Shown: positions 1-6,553, numbered from the stretch's first letter. The stretch is DNA of 7,910 nt from an uncultured Campylobacter sp. (GCA_938036585.1 CALHQN010000332.1:1-7910), one strand, 5' to 3'. The notes: generated from the sequence alone by a model not told the origin. Translations and numbers: made by a program.

Positions 1-45
1 GCGCGAGGCGTAATGGCGAGCCGAGCGCAAATTTCAGCTAAAATT

Positions 46-183
46 TTACGCCGTCAGCCGCAGCTTAAATTTAACCCAGGCATAGCCTGCACCGCTAGCG
101 TCGTCGGGGGTTAGGTGGGGTTTGGGGCGGGAAGGGGAGCGACCTCGCAATTTAAGCCCTCTTCCCGCCCCATAAAAAAGCAT
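46..183 (-). CDS. Doubtful 45-codon ORF after tail tube gene
   Basis: An ATG two bases after the tail tube TGA opens a 45-codon frame, and AGGGGAG lies exactly five bases before it, the spacing used by real genes here. The product is Arg/Pro-rich early and ends with DDASGAGYAWVKFKLRLTA. Against it, the first half is read from a perfect G/C inverted repeat, and the second half covers TTAAATTTAA and TAAAATTTTA palindromes of a kind common in non-coding DNA. The ribosome site is also simply the last codons of the tube gene. No family is recognised. It is listed because position and start site are good, but it may be intergenic. Confidence 0.3.
   Translation of the reverse strand: MLFYGAGRGLKLRGRSPSRPKPHLTPDDASGAGYAWVKFKLRLTA
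106..137 (+). other. Potential G-quadruplex motif on plus strand
   Basis: Five G tracts occur in 32 bases: 106-110 (G5), 117-120 (G4), 124-127 (G4), 129-131 (G3) and 134-137 (G4), with loops of 6, 3, 1 and 2 bases. Any four consecutive tracts meet the usual pattern of runs of three or more G with loops of seven or fewer. The G-rich strand is the template strand for the phage operon, so any quadruplex would form in DNA and not in the late mRNA. It shares its 3' half with the left arm of the inverted repeat, so the two structures compete. Confidence 0.55.
124..171. repeat. G/C-rich inverted repeat after tail tube gene
   Basis: GGGGCGGGAAG at 124-134 is perfectly complementary to CTTCCCGCCCC at 161-171. 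Three more pairs, 135-137 with 157-159, can form around a single bulge at 160. The loop is about 19 bases. The structure lies 14 bases after the tail tube stop. On the minus strand the T-run (TTTTTT) comes before the stem and not after it, and on the plus strand an A-run follows. This is therefore not a standard intrinsic terminator in either direction. It could protect the mRNA 3' end, slow RNA polymerase or weaken read-through to the tape measure region. Confidence 0.7.
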
Positions 184-185
184 AC

Positions 186-695
186 TCACTCCCCTAAATT
201 CGATCTTACCTTTGCCATATAATCCACCCCGCCGATCAAAAGGATCATATTTTCGGCATCTTTTAACACTATTGGCGTCTTATCGATATTGATATCGACA
301 AAGTGCGCTTGAAGCGTAATAGTAACCTCCATCTCGGCGCCGCTTTCAAAGTCTGCAAATTCAATCTTCGTGATATCGCCGGTAAATGCCGCGCTAAACG
401 GCTTCGGCTCGCCTGATGCTTGATAGATTGAGGCGGTGAAAAGAAACGGAATCCGAGAGCTAAAGGCATTCAGACCCATAGCAAGCCATGTGTTTCTATC
501 TGCAATGCGGATCGTGAAGCTTACCTCAGTCGCAGCCAAAATGCCGCTGCTATAATTTGCGCTAAGCGCACCTTTCGCCTCTATCGTCTCAAACTCCATA
601 GTAGGAAGTTTGAGCGTTTTTGTAACGCCTAAATAGCCCTGACCGTTGATGAATACGTTACACTCCTGCACCGCTTGAGGGATAATTCTTTTCAT
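186..695 (-). CDS. FII: Major tail tube protein (P2 FII family)
   Basis: This 169-residue tail tube subunit has the length expected for the P2 FII family. The N-terminus (IIPQAVQECNVFINGQGYLG) matches the family pattern in which the chain opens with a pro-gln segment and an N-x-F-I-x-G strand. Later EFETIEAKGALSANYSSGIL, VSFTIRIADRN and ITKIEFADFESGAEMEVTIT follow the beta-barrel layout of tube proteins. The protein stacks into hexameric rings inside the sheath. AAGGAG lies six bases before the ATG. Position after FI matches P2-type order, and the next expected genes (E, tape measure T) would lie beyond the left edge. The stop is followed by a G/C-rich hairpin. Confidence 0.95.
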   Translation of the reverse strand: MKRIIPQAVQECNVFINGQGYLGVTKTLKLPTMEFETIEAKGALSANYSSGILAATEVSFTIRIADRNTWLAMGLNAFSSRIPFLFTASIYQASGEPKPFSAAFTGDITKIEFADFESGAEMEVTITLQAHFVDINIDKTPIVLKDAENMILLIGGVDYMAKVRSNLGE

Positions 696-728
696 ACTTT
701 TCTCCTTGTTTTAAAATTCTCCGTCTCT

Positions 729-1892
729 CTATCTGCTGAGCGCATCCATTAGCACCTTGCCGTATGTATCTACGTAGATGAAATCTAGCGTTAGTTGCTT
801 TACAATCGGATTGTTTTGCATGCGCACATCTAAGTAAAATTTACCTGCCGTGATATTCGCAAGGGTATTTTTCGCACTCCAACTAAGCTCATACCCTAGT
901 AGTACTCTAGCTCCTACAAGCGCCCGCAATAGCTCATCTACGCTTCTTTTTGCATGATAGAGCTGATCGGCTTTGCGATCTATCGCGAAAAATACCCCTT
1001 TTTGGCAAGCCTGGCTGATGCGGTCAAATATCCTCACTCTAGCAAGATCCTGCCAGATAGCGTCGGCATCGCTCGTCTCTCCGCCCCAAGCCCGAAAGCC
1101 TTGCTCTCGGATGATCGTGCTGATGTGTGCAGCCCTCAGCTCGTCTGCCGTGCAGGTCTCTCCCATCTCAAAGTCTACGTCTATTGCCGTGCCGCTGATG
1201 CCGCCCATCACTCGGTTAGAATAGCTATCGCTGTATCCAAACTCGCTAAGACCGTCCACATAGGCGATCATTCCGGCGATACGAGCCGATTGGGGCGTCA
1301 TTGTATAATCGTTCGTTTCATCATCCCAGGTTTTGACATAGGGATAGGCAGCAAGCAGGCGAGAGGTGCCGAAGCTTCCCATCTTTGTGATGGCCTCGCT
1401 TGCGCTTGAAGCTTTGAGATCGACGATACCGGTGGCTTTAAGCCTTGTGGCCATAGCCTCGAGTGTTGATTTGATTGCGTCCTCACCGCTAAACTCTGGG
1501 GCGATTAGCAAATTCGGACGATAGCCGGTAGCGGACTTTGCATTTTTTAAAGCCTCTATCGCAGCCTTGCAAGCCGTGATATCGTCGCTATCATCATTAT
1601 TATCGGTGCGAGTAAATACCGATAGGATGATCTGCGTTTGCACGCTTTGATCGCTGATGGCTTTTAGTGCGCGATAGATTGAGCCTTGTTTGAAGCTTTC
1701 GGATTTGCCCTTTTTCTCCTTATAGATCGTCTCGATCGCATCGATTGCCTTATCGGTCGTCATAAAAAAATGCAGGCCGTTTTGTAGCACCTCTTCATAT
1801 CCTGCGATCCCGATCGGCGTAGTACTTTCTACGCTTATCGGTCGCGCCGCCTCTGCCGAAACGGTTATGTTTACTCCAAATTTTGCAGCCAT
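729..1892 (-). CDS. FI: Tail sheath protein (P2 FI family)
   Basis: This 387-residue contractile sheath subunit has a length close to P2 gpFI (396). The N-terminus (FGVNITVSAEAARPISVEST, then TPIGIAGYEE) and the central YRPNLLIAPEFSG are typical. So are QGFRAWGGET (about 264-273), ARVRIFDRISQACQKGVFFA (about 284-303) and a C-terminal strand-rich part ending VDTYGKVLMDALSR. The sheath polymerises around the tail tube and contracts to drive it through the envelope. The start was placed at the MAAKFG methionine because AAAGGAG lies five bases upstream. An in-frame ATG at 1985 lies inside the preceding gene and would add 31 unrelated residues. Fourteen bases separate it from the membrane gene, and 33 separate its stop from the tail tube start. 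Confidence 0.95.
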   Translation of the reverse strand: MAAKFGVNITVSAEAARPISVESTTPIGIAGYEEVLQNGLHFFMTTDKAIDAIETIYKEKKGKSESFKQGSIYRALKAISDQSVQTQIILSVFTRTDNNDDSDDITACKAAIEALKNAKSATGYRPNLLIAPEFSGEDAIKSTLEAMATRLKATGIVDLKASSASEAITKMGSFGTSRLLAAYPYVKTWDDETNDYTMTPQSARIAGMIAYVDGLSEFGYSDSYSNRVMGGISGTAIDVDFEMGETCTADELRAAHISTIIREQGFRAWGGETSDADAIWQDLARVRIFDRISQACQKGVFFAIDRKADQLYHAKRSVDELLRALVGARVLLGYELSWSAKNTLANITAGKFYLDVRMQNNPIVKQLTLDFIYVDTYGKVLMDALSR

Positions 1893-1897
1893 CTTTT

Positions 1898-1904
1898 CTC
1901 CTTT
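1898..1904 (-). promoter_or_regulatory. Ribosome binding site of tail sheath gene
   Basis: AAAGGAG with five bases (AAAAG) to ATG at 1892. It fixes the start of the sheath gene at MAAKFG and argues against the longer in-frame ORF from 1985. Confidence 0.75.
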
Positions 1905-1906
1905 GT

Positions 1907-2449
1907 TTAAAATTTCGATATCAAATATATGGCGATAAACGCCAAGTCCTGCATGGCCCCGTAAAATACTTCCTGCCTGCCCCACGCATCGCTTGCCTCA
2001 AAAGCTCGAAATCGTAACGTCCATTTTGTGCGGTATCCTAGCTCACAAGCAAGCGGAAAACCTACCGCAAGCGCTACGGCTAGAAGCGGCGCGCCATAAA
2101 TGCCCGCAAAGAGCAGCGGCACAAATACCGGTAGCCACCAAAGCAACCCGCGCAAAAAGAGGCAGAGCCTGCAATAGCCTAGCCAATGCGCGCGCGGGTC
2201 TTTAATGAGCTTGCGGGCGATGCGCTCGATAAATTTTACTTCGTGTTCGTCGGTATAACTGCCGTGGGTTACGAGTGCGCCAACCCATACGCCCCAGCCT
2301 TTGCTTTCGCCTGCAAGATAGCCTAGCCCGCAGATGACCGCAAGGTAGAAATTTCCTAAAAAGGTAAATATCAAAAGCGCCACCACCAAAGCGTTGATTT
2401 TTGCAAAATATGCATATCGCCCGCGTAGTCTATTCAAAAACCAAAACAT
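1907..2449 (-). CDS. Multi-pass membrane protein, unknown function
   Basis: This protein has 180 residues from the second of two adjacent Met codons. Hydrophobic segments lie at about 19-46, 97-117 and 119-136, with a weaker one at 161-178, so three or four membrane passes are likely. Between the first two is a soluble loop with ESKGWGVWVGALVTHGSYTD and a basic helix (EVKFIERIARKLIKD). Aromatic residues are frequent. The second Met was preferred because the AAAGGAG site is two bases from the first ATG but five from the second, the spacing used by the fibre, DUF4376-like and sheath genes. The first Met at 2452 remains possible. No family is recognised. It does not look like a structural tail part; a holin-like, exclusion or envelope-modifying role is speculation. 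Confidence 0.78.
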   Translation of the reverse strand: MFWFLNRLRGRYAYFAKINALVVALLIFTFLGNFYLAVICGLGYLAGESKGWGVWVGALVTHGSYTDEHEVKFIERIARKLIKDPRAHWLGYCRLCLFLRGLLWWLPVFVPLLFAGIYGAPLLAVALAVGFPLACELGYRTKWTLRFRAFEASDAWGRQEVFYGAMQDLAFIAIYLISKF

Positions 2450-2706
2450 CATCGCTCCTTTGGGCGGCTCTTGACTGTGTCTGCAAACTCGTCGCTACCT
2501 AGATACCAGAAAGGCTTTGAGCCGTCCTCGTAGCGAAACTTCGCGAAATCGCCCGGATGCGTCGCAAGATGGGCGATCACCCTAAGGATATTCATCATAT
2601 TGGAATGATCCCACTGATCGCATTTGCGCGCCCGCAAGAAAATCACGATAGGGCAGGCGAGAATTCCAAGTATGAATGCCGAGATAAAGATCAAAAGGTA
2701 GCTCAT
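2449..2706 (-). CDS. Small membrane-anchored protein, unknown function
   Basis: This 85-residue protein has one N-terminal hydrophobic segment (about residues 2-25), followed at once by basic RARK. That predicts N-out, C-in topology with a soluble cytoplasmic part of about 58 residues. The soluble part holds a helix-like MMNILRVIAHLATHPGDFAKF, then DGSKPFWYLGSDEF and a basic end (KSRPKER). Cys18 lies in the membrane segment, but with no basic n-region a lipoprotein signal is unlikely. I do not recognise a family. It overlaps the DUF4376-like gene before and the larger membrane protein after, each by ATGA, and very probably works with the latter. Confidence 0.75.
   Translation of the reverse strand: MSYLLIFISAFILGILACPIVIFLRARKCDQWDHSNMMNILRVIAHLATHPGDFAKFRYEDGSKPFWYLGSDEFADTVKSRPKER
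2455..2461 (-). promoter_or_regulatory. Ribosome binding site deciding start of multi-pass membrane protein
   Basis: AAAGGAG precedes two consecutive ATG codons. Its GGAG is two bases from the first ATG (2452) and five from the second (2449). Sheath, fibre and DUF4376-like genes all have the same AAAGGAG exactly five bases from ATG, so the second codon is favoured. Confidence 0.6.
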
Positions 2707-3257
2707 AGCGCCACCTCTATCGTATCTGTGAAAATGATCGCGTCTAGCTCTTTTTTATCTTTGGCTTTTGAAATTTTCAGCTCATACTGCCATTTGAGGG
2801 TATGGAGTTTTTGCCCGCCGAGCTGAATAGCTTTTTTGATACGTTTCAGCTCCTCTTGACCATTGATTTTTTTCATAGAGCCGTCATACATGCGAAACGC
2901 TCTAATTTCTAGGCTATCGAAGGTATCGATCATCGCCTCCACGTTTAGAAGGTATCGATAGCCGCCGTTGATAACGCCGAAATCCTTGAGGTTGATCTTG
3001 CAGCTATCGCCCATTGAATGTGTCCATCTTGCAAGCTCTGCGGTCTTTGCTTCGCGAAGTTGCTCGATAGGAGGCTCCTCTATTTTTATGCTGGTCTCAA
3101 GCGTTTTTGGATTGATATGAGTAGCGCCCATATTGACAGCTTTTGTCCATTGCTCCTCGCTTATCTCTACGTTAGGTGCAGGTATGTTTTCGTGTATTTC
3201 GCTATCATAATACCCCAGTATTTCGTTTGTCTTTTTGTCGTAGTGAACATATTTCAT
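2703..3257 (-). CDS. DUF4376-like protein, probable tail-fibre assembly chaperone
   Basis: This 184-residue protein lies directly after the fibre gene, where chaperones are usually placed. The N-terminal part (about 1-60; YVHYDKKTNEILGYYDSEIH, later ISEEQWTKAV) resembles tail-fibre assembly proteins. The rest (about 65-184) looks like the DUF4376 domain found in such proteins: REAKTAELARWTHSMGDS, GYRYLLNVEAMIDTF, IRAFRMYDGSM and LHTLKWQYELKISKA. The function is inferred from position and domain pattern: helping the fibre fold or trimerise, perhaps staying on the virion. AAAGGAG lies five bases before the ATG and overlaps the fibre stop. The TGA overlaps the next ATG. Composition is AT-rich like the fibre tip, as if the two travel together. 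Confidence 0.72.
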   Translation of the reverse strand: MKYVHYDKKTNEILGYYDSEIHENIPAPNVEISEEQWTKAVNMGATHINPKTLETSIKIEEPPIEQLREAKTAELARWTHSMGDSCKINLKDFGVINGGYRYLLNVEAMIDTFDSLEIRAFRMYDGSMKKINGQEELKRIKKAIQLGGQKLHTLKWQYELKISKAKDKKELDAIIFTDTIEVAL

Positions 3258-3267
3258 CTATTCTCCT

Positions 3268-4026
3268 TTAGTAGCCTACCGCAAACCAGTAGAATTTAAA
3301 ATAATCCGGCGGGGACCCCGCTATGCGCCTTACACCTATTTCAAAGCCAGTATTGCTAGGATTTTGACCTAAAGCTTCGCCTACGACGCTTACGGCAAAT
3401 TCGCACTCGTTCTCCGCAGAAGTTAGCGAAACGTTTAGCCTTTTGTTAAAAGCGATAGGAAAAATAACCTTAGTTGCAGTTGTAACTCCCCATTGAAATA
3501 TTAAACCATTTGGCAACTTTGTGTAGCCGTTTTGTTGTTTTGAGCTTAAAAAGCCTGCAGAAAATACATCGGATACCGCTTTCTCGCTTACTGCCGTGTC
3601 GCTCAAGCTTCCTGTGATGGAATTTTTAAGCTTTACGATGCCCGCTTTTGTTTCGGTAGCAGCTTGCGGGGCTGTAGGGATATCATCTTTTTTGGCATAT
3701 TTATCGGCAGCGAGTCCATCAAGCTTTGCACTATCGGCTGCGGTTTCGGATTTACCGAGCTTTTCTTTGATGAGTTTGCCCGTATCAGTGAATTTTTCAT
3801 CCACCTCGGTTTTTGAGTAGCTATCGTTTACGTCGCGCTTTGTAGCAAGCGCGAGATCCGCGCCGGACTTATTATCCTCGACTTGCTTCTTGAGATAGCT
3901 CGTACGGTTCGCGAGCTGCTTAGCCTGTTTATTCGAAATTCCGTCTACTCCGCCTACTACCGGATCGGTCGTTTCGAGCTGATAGATCCCGTTTTCCCAT
4001 TTGATCTCTTCTTTTAGATCAGCCAT
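3268..4026 (-). CDS. Short tail fibre protein with gp53-like C-terminus (H-like)
   Basis: This 252-residue protein is the probable receptor-binding fibre. Residues 1-47 hold the baseplate attachment part, with the recognisable VVGGVDGISNKQAKQLANRT followed by SYLKK. Residues about 48-120 are a helical/linker shaft with fibre motifs (YSKTEVDEKF, SETAADSAKLDGLAADKY). Residues 121-157 contain ATETKAGIVKLKNSIT and TAVSEKAVSD, common in phage tail fibres. From about residue 163 the protein ends in a gp53-like tip: QNGYTKLPNGLIFQWG through to YFKFYWFAVGY. It is much shorter than classical P2 H, so the shaft is brief. AAAGGAG lies five bases before the ATG. The C-terminal third looks more AT-rich than its neighbours, which suits exchange of tip domains. 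Confidence 0.9.
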   Translation of the reverse strand: MADLKEEIKWENGIYQLETTDPVVGGVDGISNKQAKQLANRTSYLKKQVEDNKSGADLALATKRDVNDSYSKTEVDEKFTDTGKLIKEKLGKSETAADSAKLDGLAADKYAKKDDIPTAPQAATETKAGIVKLKNSITGSLSDTAVSEKAVSDVFSAGFLSSKQQNGYTKLPNGLIFQWGVTTATKVIFPIAFNKRLNVSLTSAENECEFAVSVVGEALGQNPSNTGFEIGVRRIAGSPPDYFKFYWFAVGY

Positions 4027-4037
4027 ATATGCTCCTT

Positions 4038-4583
4038 TTAATATGTTCCGTAGTTAAATTCGGCGTTATAAGTCGCGTTACCGTTATATAGCAGCTCGCC
4101 TCTGCTATCGACGCTTACGAGTATGCAGCGAGCGGGTGCAAATTTGGCTGCTCTAGCCCTGATCTGCGCCGCACGGGCTGCATCTAAATTCATACTAGAT
4201 ATGATTGAATACTCCGCCCAGTGGTTGTTTGAGCCGTATCTGCGCGCTCCGTCGTACTTCAAAGAGCCGTTATATTTCTGGCTTAAATTCCCCTCGATGA
4301 TCGCAGCGCCGCTATCGACTGCTTGCACGGCCGTTCTTACCGAGTAGAGCGTCCCCTTTAAGCGTTTGATCTCAAAAGCCCCACATATGAGCTCGCGAGC
4401 TTTATATTCGCTCAGCCCTTCTATATCTACATCAAAGCTTGCCGCCAGATGGGGCAAGATGCTTGCGGGCGCGGTGTGAGCGAGGATATTGATCGTGCCG
4501 ATATCCAGTCCGTCTAAACGCACGCCAAAAAGGTCGTCAAGCTTCTTATCAAATTTTGGCTTTCCGATCGGTAGAATACTCAT
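4038..4583 (-). CDS. I: Tail protein I (P2 gpI family)
   Basis: This 181-residue protein is of the P2 gpI type, a baseplate part that links the wedge to the tail fibre. Typical elements are an N-terminal ILAHTAPASILPHLAASFDV (about 34-53), then the helical LSEYKARELICGAFEIKRLK and GTLYSVRTAV block (about 57-86). A C-terminal region ends YNGNATYNAEFNYGTY, a Tyr/Asn-rich repeat-like tail common in Campylobacter-type members. Within the middle, EGNLSQKYNGSLKYDGARRY has similar short YNG/YDG units. The gene overlaps J by ATGA and is followed 11 bases later by the tail fibre gene, as expected for I-H order. Confidence 0.92.
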   Translation of the reverse strand: MSILPIGKPKFDKKLDDLFGVRLDGLDIGTINILAHTAPASILPHLAASFDVDIEGLSEYKARELICGAFEIKRLKGTLYSVRTAVQAVDSGAAIIEGNLSQKYNGSLKYDGARRYGSNNHWAEYSIISSMNLDAARAAQIRARAAKFAPARCILVSVDSRGELLYNGNATYNAEFNYGTY

Positions 4584-5665
4584 AGATTAGCCTTTGCAAA
4601 GCTGAGCTCAAAACTCATCACGATATACTCGTGCTTATCCGCTTTTATATCGGCAGTGGGCGAGCTCAAGCCTACCCGGTATACGCCGTTTTGATGAAGG
4701 GTGCTATAGATGCGGCTTAAGTTTAAATCCTCGCCTAAAGGCAGGCTTTTTTGCACCGCATCGATAGCGTTTTGGATCTCCGCCTGCAAAAAAAGATCCG
4801 TTAATTCCAGCTGTGCTTTTATATTTACCGCCTTTTTGGTGGCATTTGCAACGATGACGGTATCGGTTAGCGGGCGCACTTTTTCGTCGTTTAGCGCAGT
4901 ACGCACCGACTCAAGCACCGCTTCGCTTTCGTCGCTGCTTTTGACATACACTTTTACGATGCCGGGCCCGCCGTTAAGCGCTATGGCTTCTATCACCTTT
5001 GCGTTGGCTGTAAGGGCGTGATAGACGTATGCGCCCGCCGCCCCTGCGGTGCTAAATCGCTCTAGACCTAGCACGGCGCGCTCGCGTAGCCGCTCGTCGT
5101 CCTCTACTTCAGCGCCGCCGCCAAAGCTTCCTTCTTGTTTTGCTTGCAATACGAAAGGCAGCGGGGTTTGAATGAGCTCGCATTTGGCCGCACTCTCTTT
5201 TACGAATGCATCTAATATGCTGATGCCGGTTATACTCGTTTGTCCCGCCTTGATTTGCAAACTCTCTTTGAGTTTCGCAGTTTGTCCGTTCTGCGAGGCG
5301 AGTACCAATCCCGCAGGGATCAGCACGTCGTATCCAAGCGCGGCGGAGAGATTAAATTTTACGCTCGCCGTCGGCCTTTCGCCTCTTAACCTTTCTATGC
5401 CGTACATCGCAACGATATTATCCAGATCAGCCCCCTGCGCAAAAGGTAGCAGCATAGATTTTACGGCGCTATTGATACGGGCGCGCAAAAGAAGTTCGCG
5501 ATATGCGAGCGTCTCAAGCAAGGCTGAAAAGCGATCGCTCTCAAGAAGCGAAATTTCATCGTCATTTAGATGCTTTTTAAAAAGCTCTTTAACGGCTTTT
5601 AAAATTTCATCATAGCTGAGTTGCTCGATAACGTTCGGATAAGGCAAATTTTTAAGAAAACTCAT
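4580..5665 (-). CDS. J: Baseplate protein J, wedge component
   Basis: This 361-residue protein is a Baseplate_J family member, equivalent to P2 gpJ, a wedge component that surrounds the hub and triggers sheath contraction. Features seen are the N-terminal PYPNVIEQLSYDEIL, the helical LLETLAYRELLLRARIN segment (about 50-65), the beta-rich PTASVKFNLSAALGYDVLIP region (about 98-117) and the conserved core ERLRERAVLGLERFSTAGAA followed by GAYVYHA (about 191-217), then NGGPGIVKVYV. The C-terminal part forms small alpha/beta repeats. Its length is somewhat greater than P2 gpJ. It overlaps both neighbours by ATGA (W before, I after). Confidence 0.95.
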   Translation of the reverse strand: MSFLKNLPYPNVIEQLSYDEILKAVKELFKKHLNDDEISLLESDRFSALLETLAYRELLLRARINSAVKSMLLPFAQGADLDNIVAMYGIERLRGERPTASVKFNLSAALGYDVLIPAGLVLASQNGQTAKLKESLQIKAGQTSITGISILDAFVKESAAKCELIQTPLPFVLQAKQEGSFGGGAEVEDDERLRERAVLGLERFSTAGAAGAYVYHALTANAKVIEAIALNGGPGIVKVYVKSSDESEAVLESVRTALNDEKVRPLTDTVIVANATKKAVNIKAQLELTDLFLQAEIQNAIDAVQKSLPLGEDLNLSRIYSTLHQNGVYRVGLSSPTADIKADKHEYIVMSFELSFAKANL

Positions 5666-5946
5666 AGCTCCACTCCGATCTCTTTGCCGTCGGTGAGCAC
5701 AATTTTAAAGCTGAGCTTGTGATTTTTGAAGCTCACGAGCTTCACTTCGTCGATCTGCTCTCTCTTCTCCCATCTTTGCACCGCCTCAATGACGAAATAG
5801 CTCAAATCAGCGCGAAACTCATCATTGATCCGTCTATCGATCAGCTCGAAGAGACGGCTGCCGTATTCGGGTAGCATCACGCGCGAGCCGATAGGGGTGC
5901 TGAGGATATCTCTGATACTATCTTCTACGCTTACTAGGTATTTCAT
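5662..5946 (-). CDS. W: Baseplate wedge protein W (gp25-like)
   Basis: This 94-residue protein belongs to the GPW/gp25 family, which helps form the baseplate inner wedge and contacts the first sheath ring. The family signature is clear at about residues 11-36: IRDILSTPIGSRVMLPEYGS followed by RLFELID. After it comes a helix with FVIEAVQRWEKRE and a C-terminal beta part (KLSFKIVLTDG) that is also typical. The length agrees with family members. It starts one base after the V stop, and its own TGA overlaps the J start as ATGA, so translation of W and J is probably coupled. Nothing is missing or unusual. Confidence 0.93.
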   Translation of the reverse strand: MKYLVSVEDSIRDILSTPIGSRVMLPEYGSRLFELIDRRINDEFRADLSYFVIEAVQRWEKREQIDEVKLVSFKNHKLSFKIVLTDGKEIGVEL

Positions 5947-5947
5947 C

Positions 5948-6553
5948 TTAATCCCTCGCTACTCCGCCGTTGGTATGGCTAGAAAGTGAGCCTCTGCCGT
6001 CGCTTATATCTCCGCTTGTTTTGAGGCTTCCCGTAACTTTCACATCGCCGTTGATCTCAAAGCTTCCGCTTCCTCCGCTGCTTCCGCTCGTAGTGATCGA
6101 TCCTTGAATGATCGTATTTCCCAAAAGCTTGATATTGCCGCTTTGTACGGTAGTATCATCCGCTTTTACGCTCACCGATTTTGCGGTCAAGCTTGCGTTT
6201 TCGCAGGTGATATTGATCTGCTTCGGGCTTGAAATTTCAAGGCTGGAGCTAGCCGTATCATACGAAAAGCTCACTCCGTCCTCAAAGCTTGCGTGGATCT
6301 TCGTATCGGTTGGGCTCGCTTTGTGGGCGGTCTGATAGATACCGCGCAGGATTACGCCTGCATTGAGCTCGCCTCGTATCGGCAGCACAAGCACCTGCTC
6401 TCCCACGCGAATCGGCGCAAAGCCCGTGGCGAAAGAATTGGCAAAAGGCTGAAATACGGGTAAGAAGTCGGTGACCATATCGCCGATCGCAACCCTTGCG
6501 CGATCCCCGCCTACTTCACTGATGATGCCGATCTCGTTTAGGTTATTGCTCAT
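5948..6553 (-). CDS. V: Baseplate assembly protein V, membrane-piercing spike
   Basis: This 201-residue homologue of P2 gpV should form the trimeric spike under the baseplate hub. Residues 1-80 look like the OB-fold base (EIGIISEVGGDRARVAIGDM, then VGEQVLVLPIRGEL and GVILRGIYQ). Residues about 85-180 alternate short beta strands and turns, as in the triple beta-helix, with a Gly/Ser-rich stretch near 155-163. The C-terminus, GSLSSHTNGGVARD, is the tip. In P2 gpV and relatives the tip carries H-x-H, which binds an iron ion. Here position 195 is Asn (AAC), leaving H193-T-N195. The gene overlaps the holin stop by ATGA and is followed one base later by the W gene, matching the P2 order V-W-J-I. 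Confidence 0.92.
   Translation of the reverse strand: MSNNLNEIGIISEVGGDRARVAIGDMVTDFLPVFQPFANSFATGFAPIRVGEQVLVLPIRGELNAGVILRGIYQTAHKASPTDTKIHASFEDGVSFSYDTASSSLEISSPKQINITCENASLTAKSVSVKADDTTVQSGNIKLLGNTIIQGSITTSGSSGGSGSFEINGDVKVTGSLKTSGDISDGRGSLSSHTNGGVARD

Noticed and set aside
13..114. 33-codon plus-strand ORF at the left edge
   Set aside because: No ribosome site of the local kind, opposite to all genes, no recognisable sequence.
124..180. Intrinsic terminator for the tail operon
   Set aside because: The stem is strong, but the T-run precedes it on the minus strand and no U-run follows in either direction, so it is listed as an inverted repeat only.
954..1409. 151-codon plus-strand ORF
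   Set aside because: Lies wholly antisense to the well-supported tail sheath gene, has no ribosome site of the local type, and its product has no recognisable domain.
1893..1985. 31-residue N-terminal extension of the tail sheath
   Set aside because: Runs into the membrane protein gene, is unlike sheath proteins, and bypasses the good AAAGGAG start at 1892.
2653..2706. Lipoprotein signal at Cys18 of the 85-residue protein
   Set aside because: I-L-A-C weakly fits a lipobox, but the preceding region lacks any basic residue, while basic residues follow the segment, which fits a membrane anchor.
3268..4026. Invertible tail-fibre segment (Mu G or P1 C type)
   Set aside because: I saw no alternative fibre tip in the opposite orientation, no crossover-like inverted repeats and no recombinase gene in the window.
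4710..5021. 103-codon plus-strand ORF
   Set aside because: Shadow of the J gene on the opposite strand, Ser/Thr-rich without domains.
5172..5615. 147-codon plus-strand ORF
   Set aside because: Antisense to the J gene, Ser/Ala-rich low-complexity product as expected for a shadow frame, and no supporting start site.
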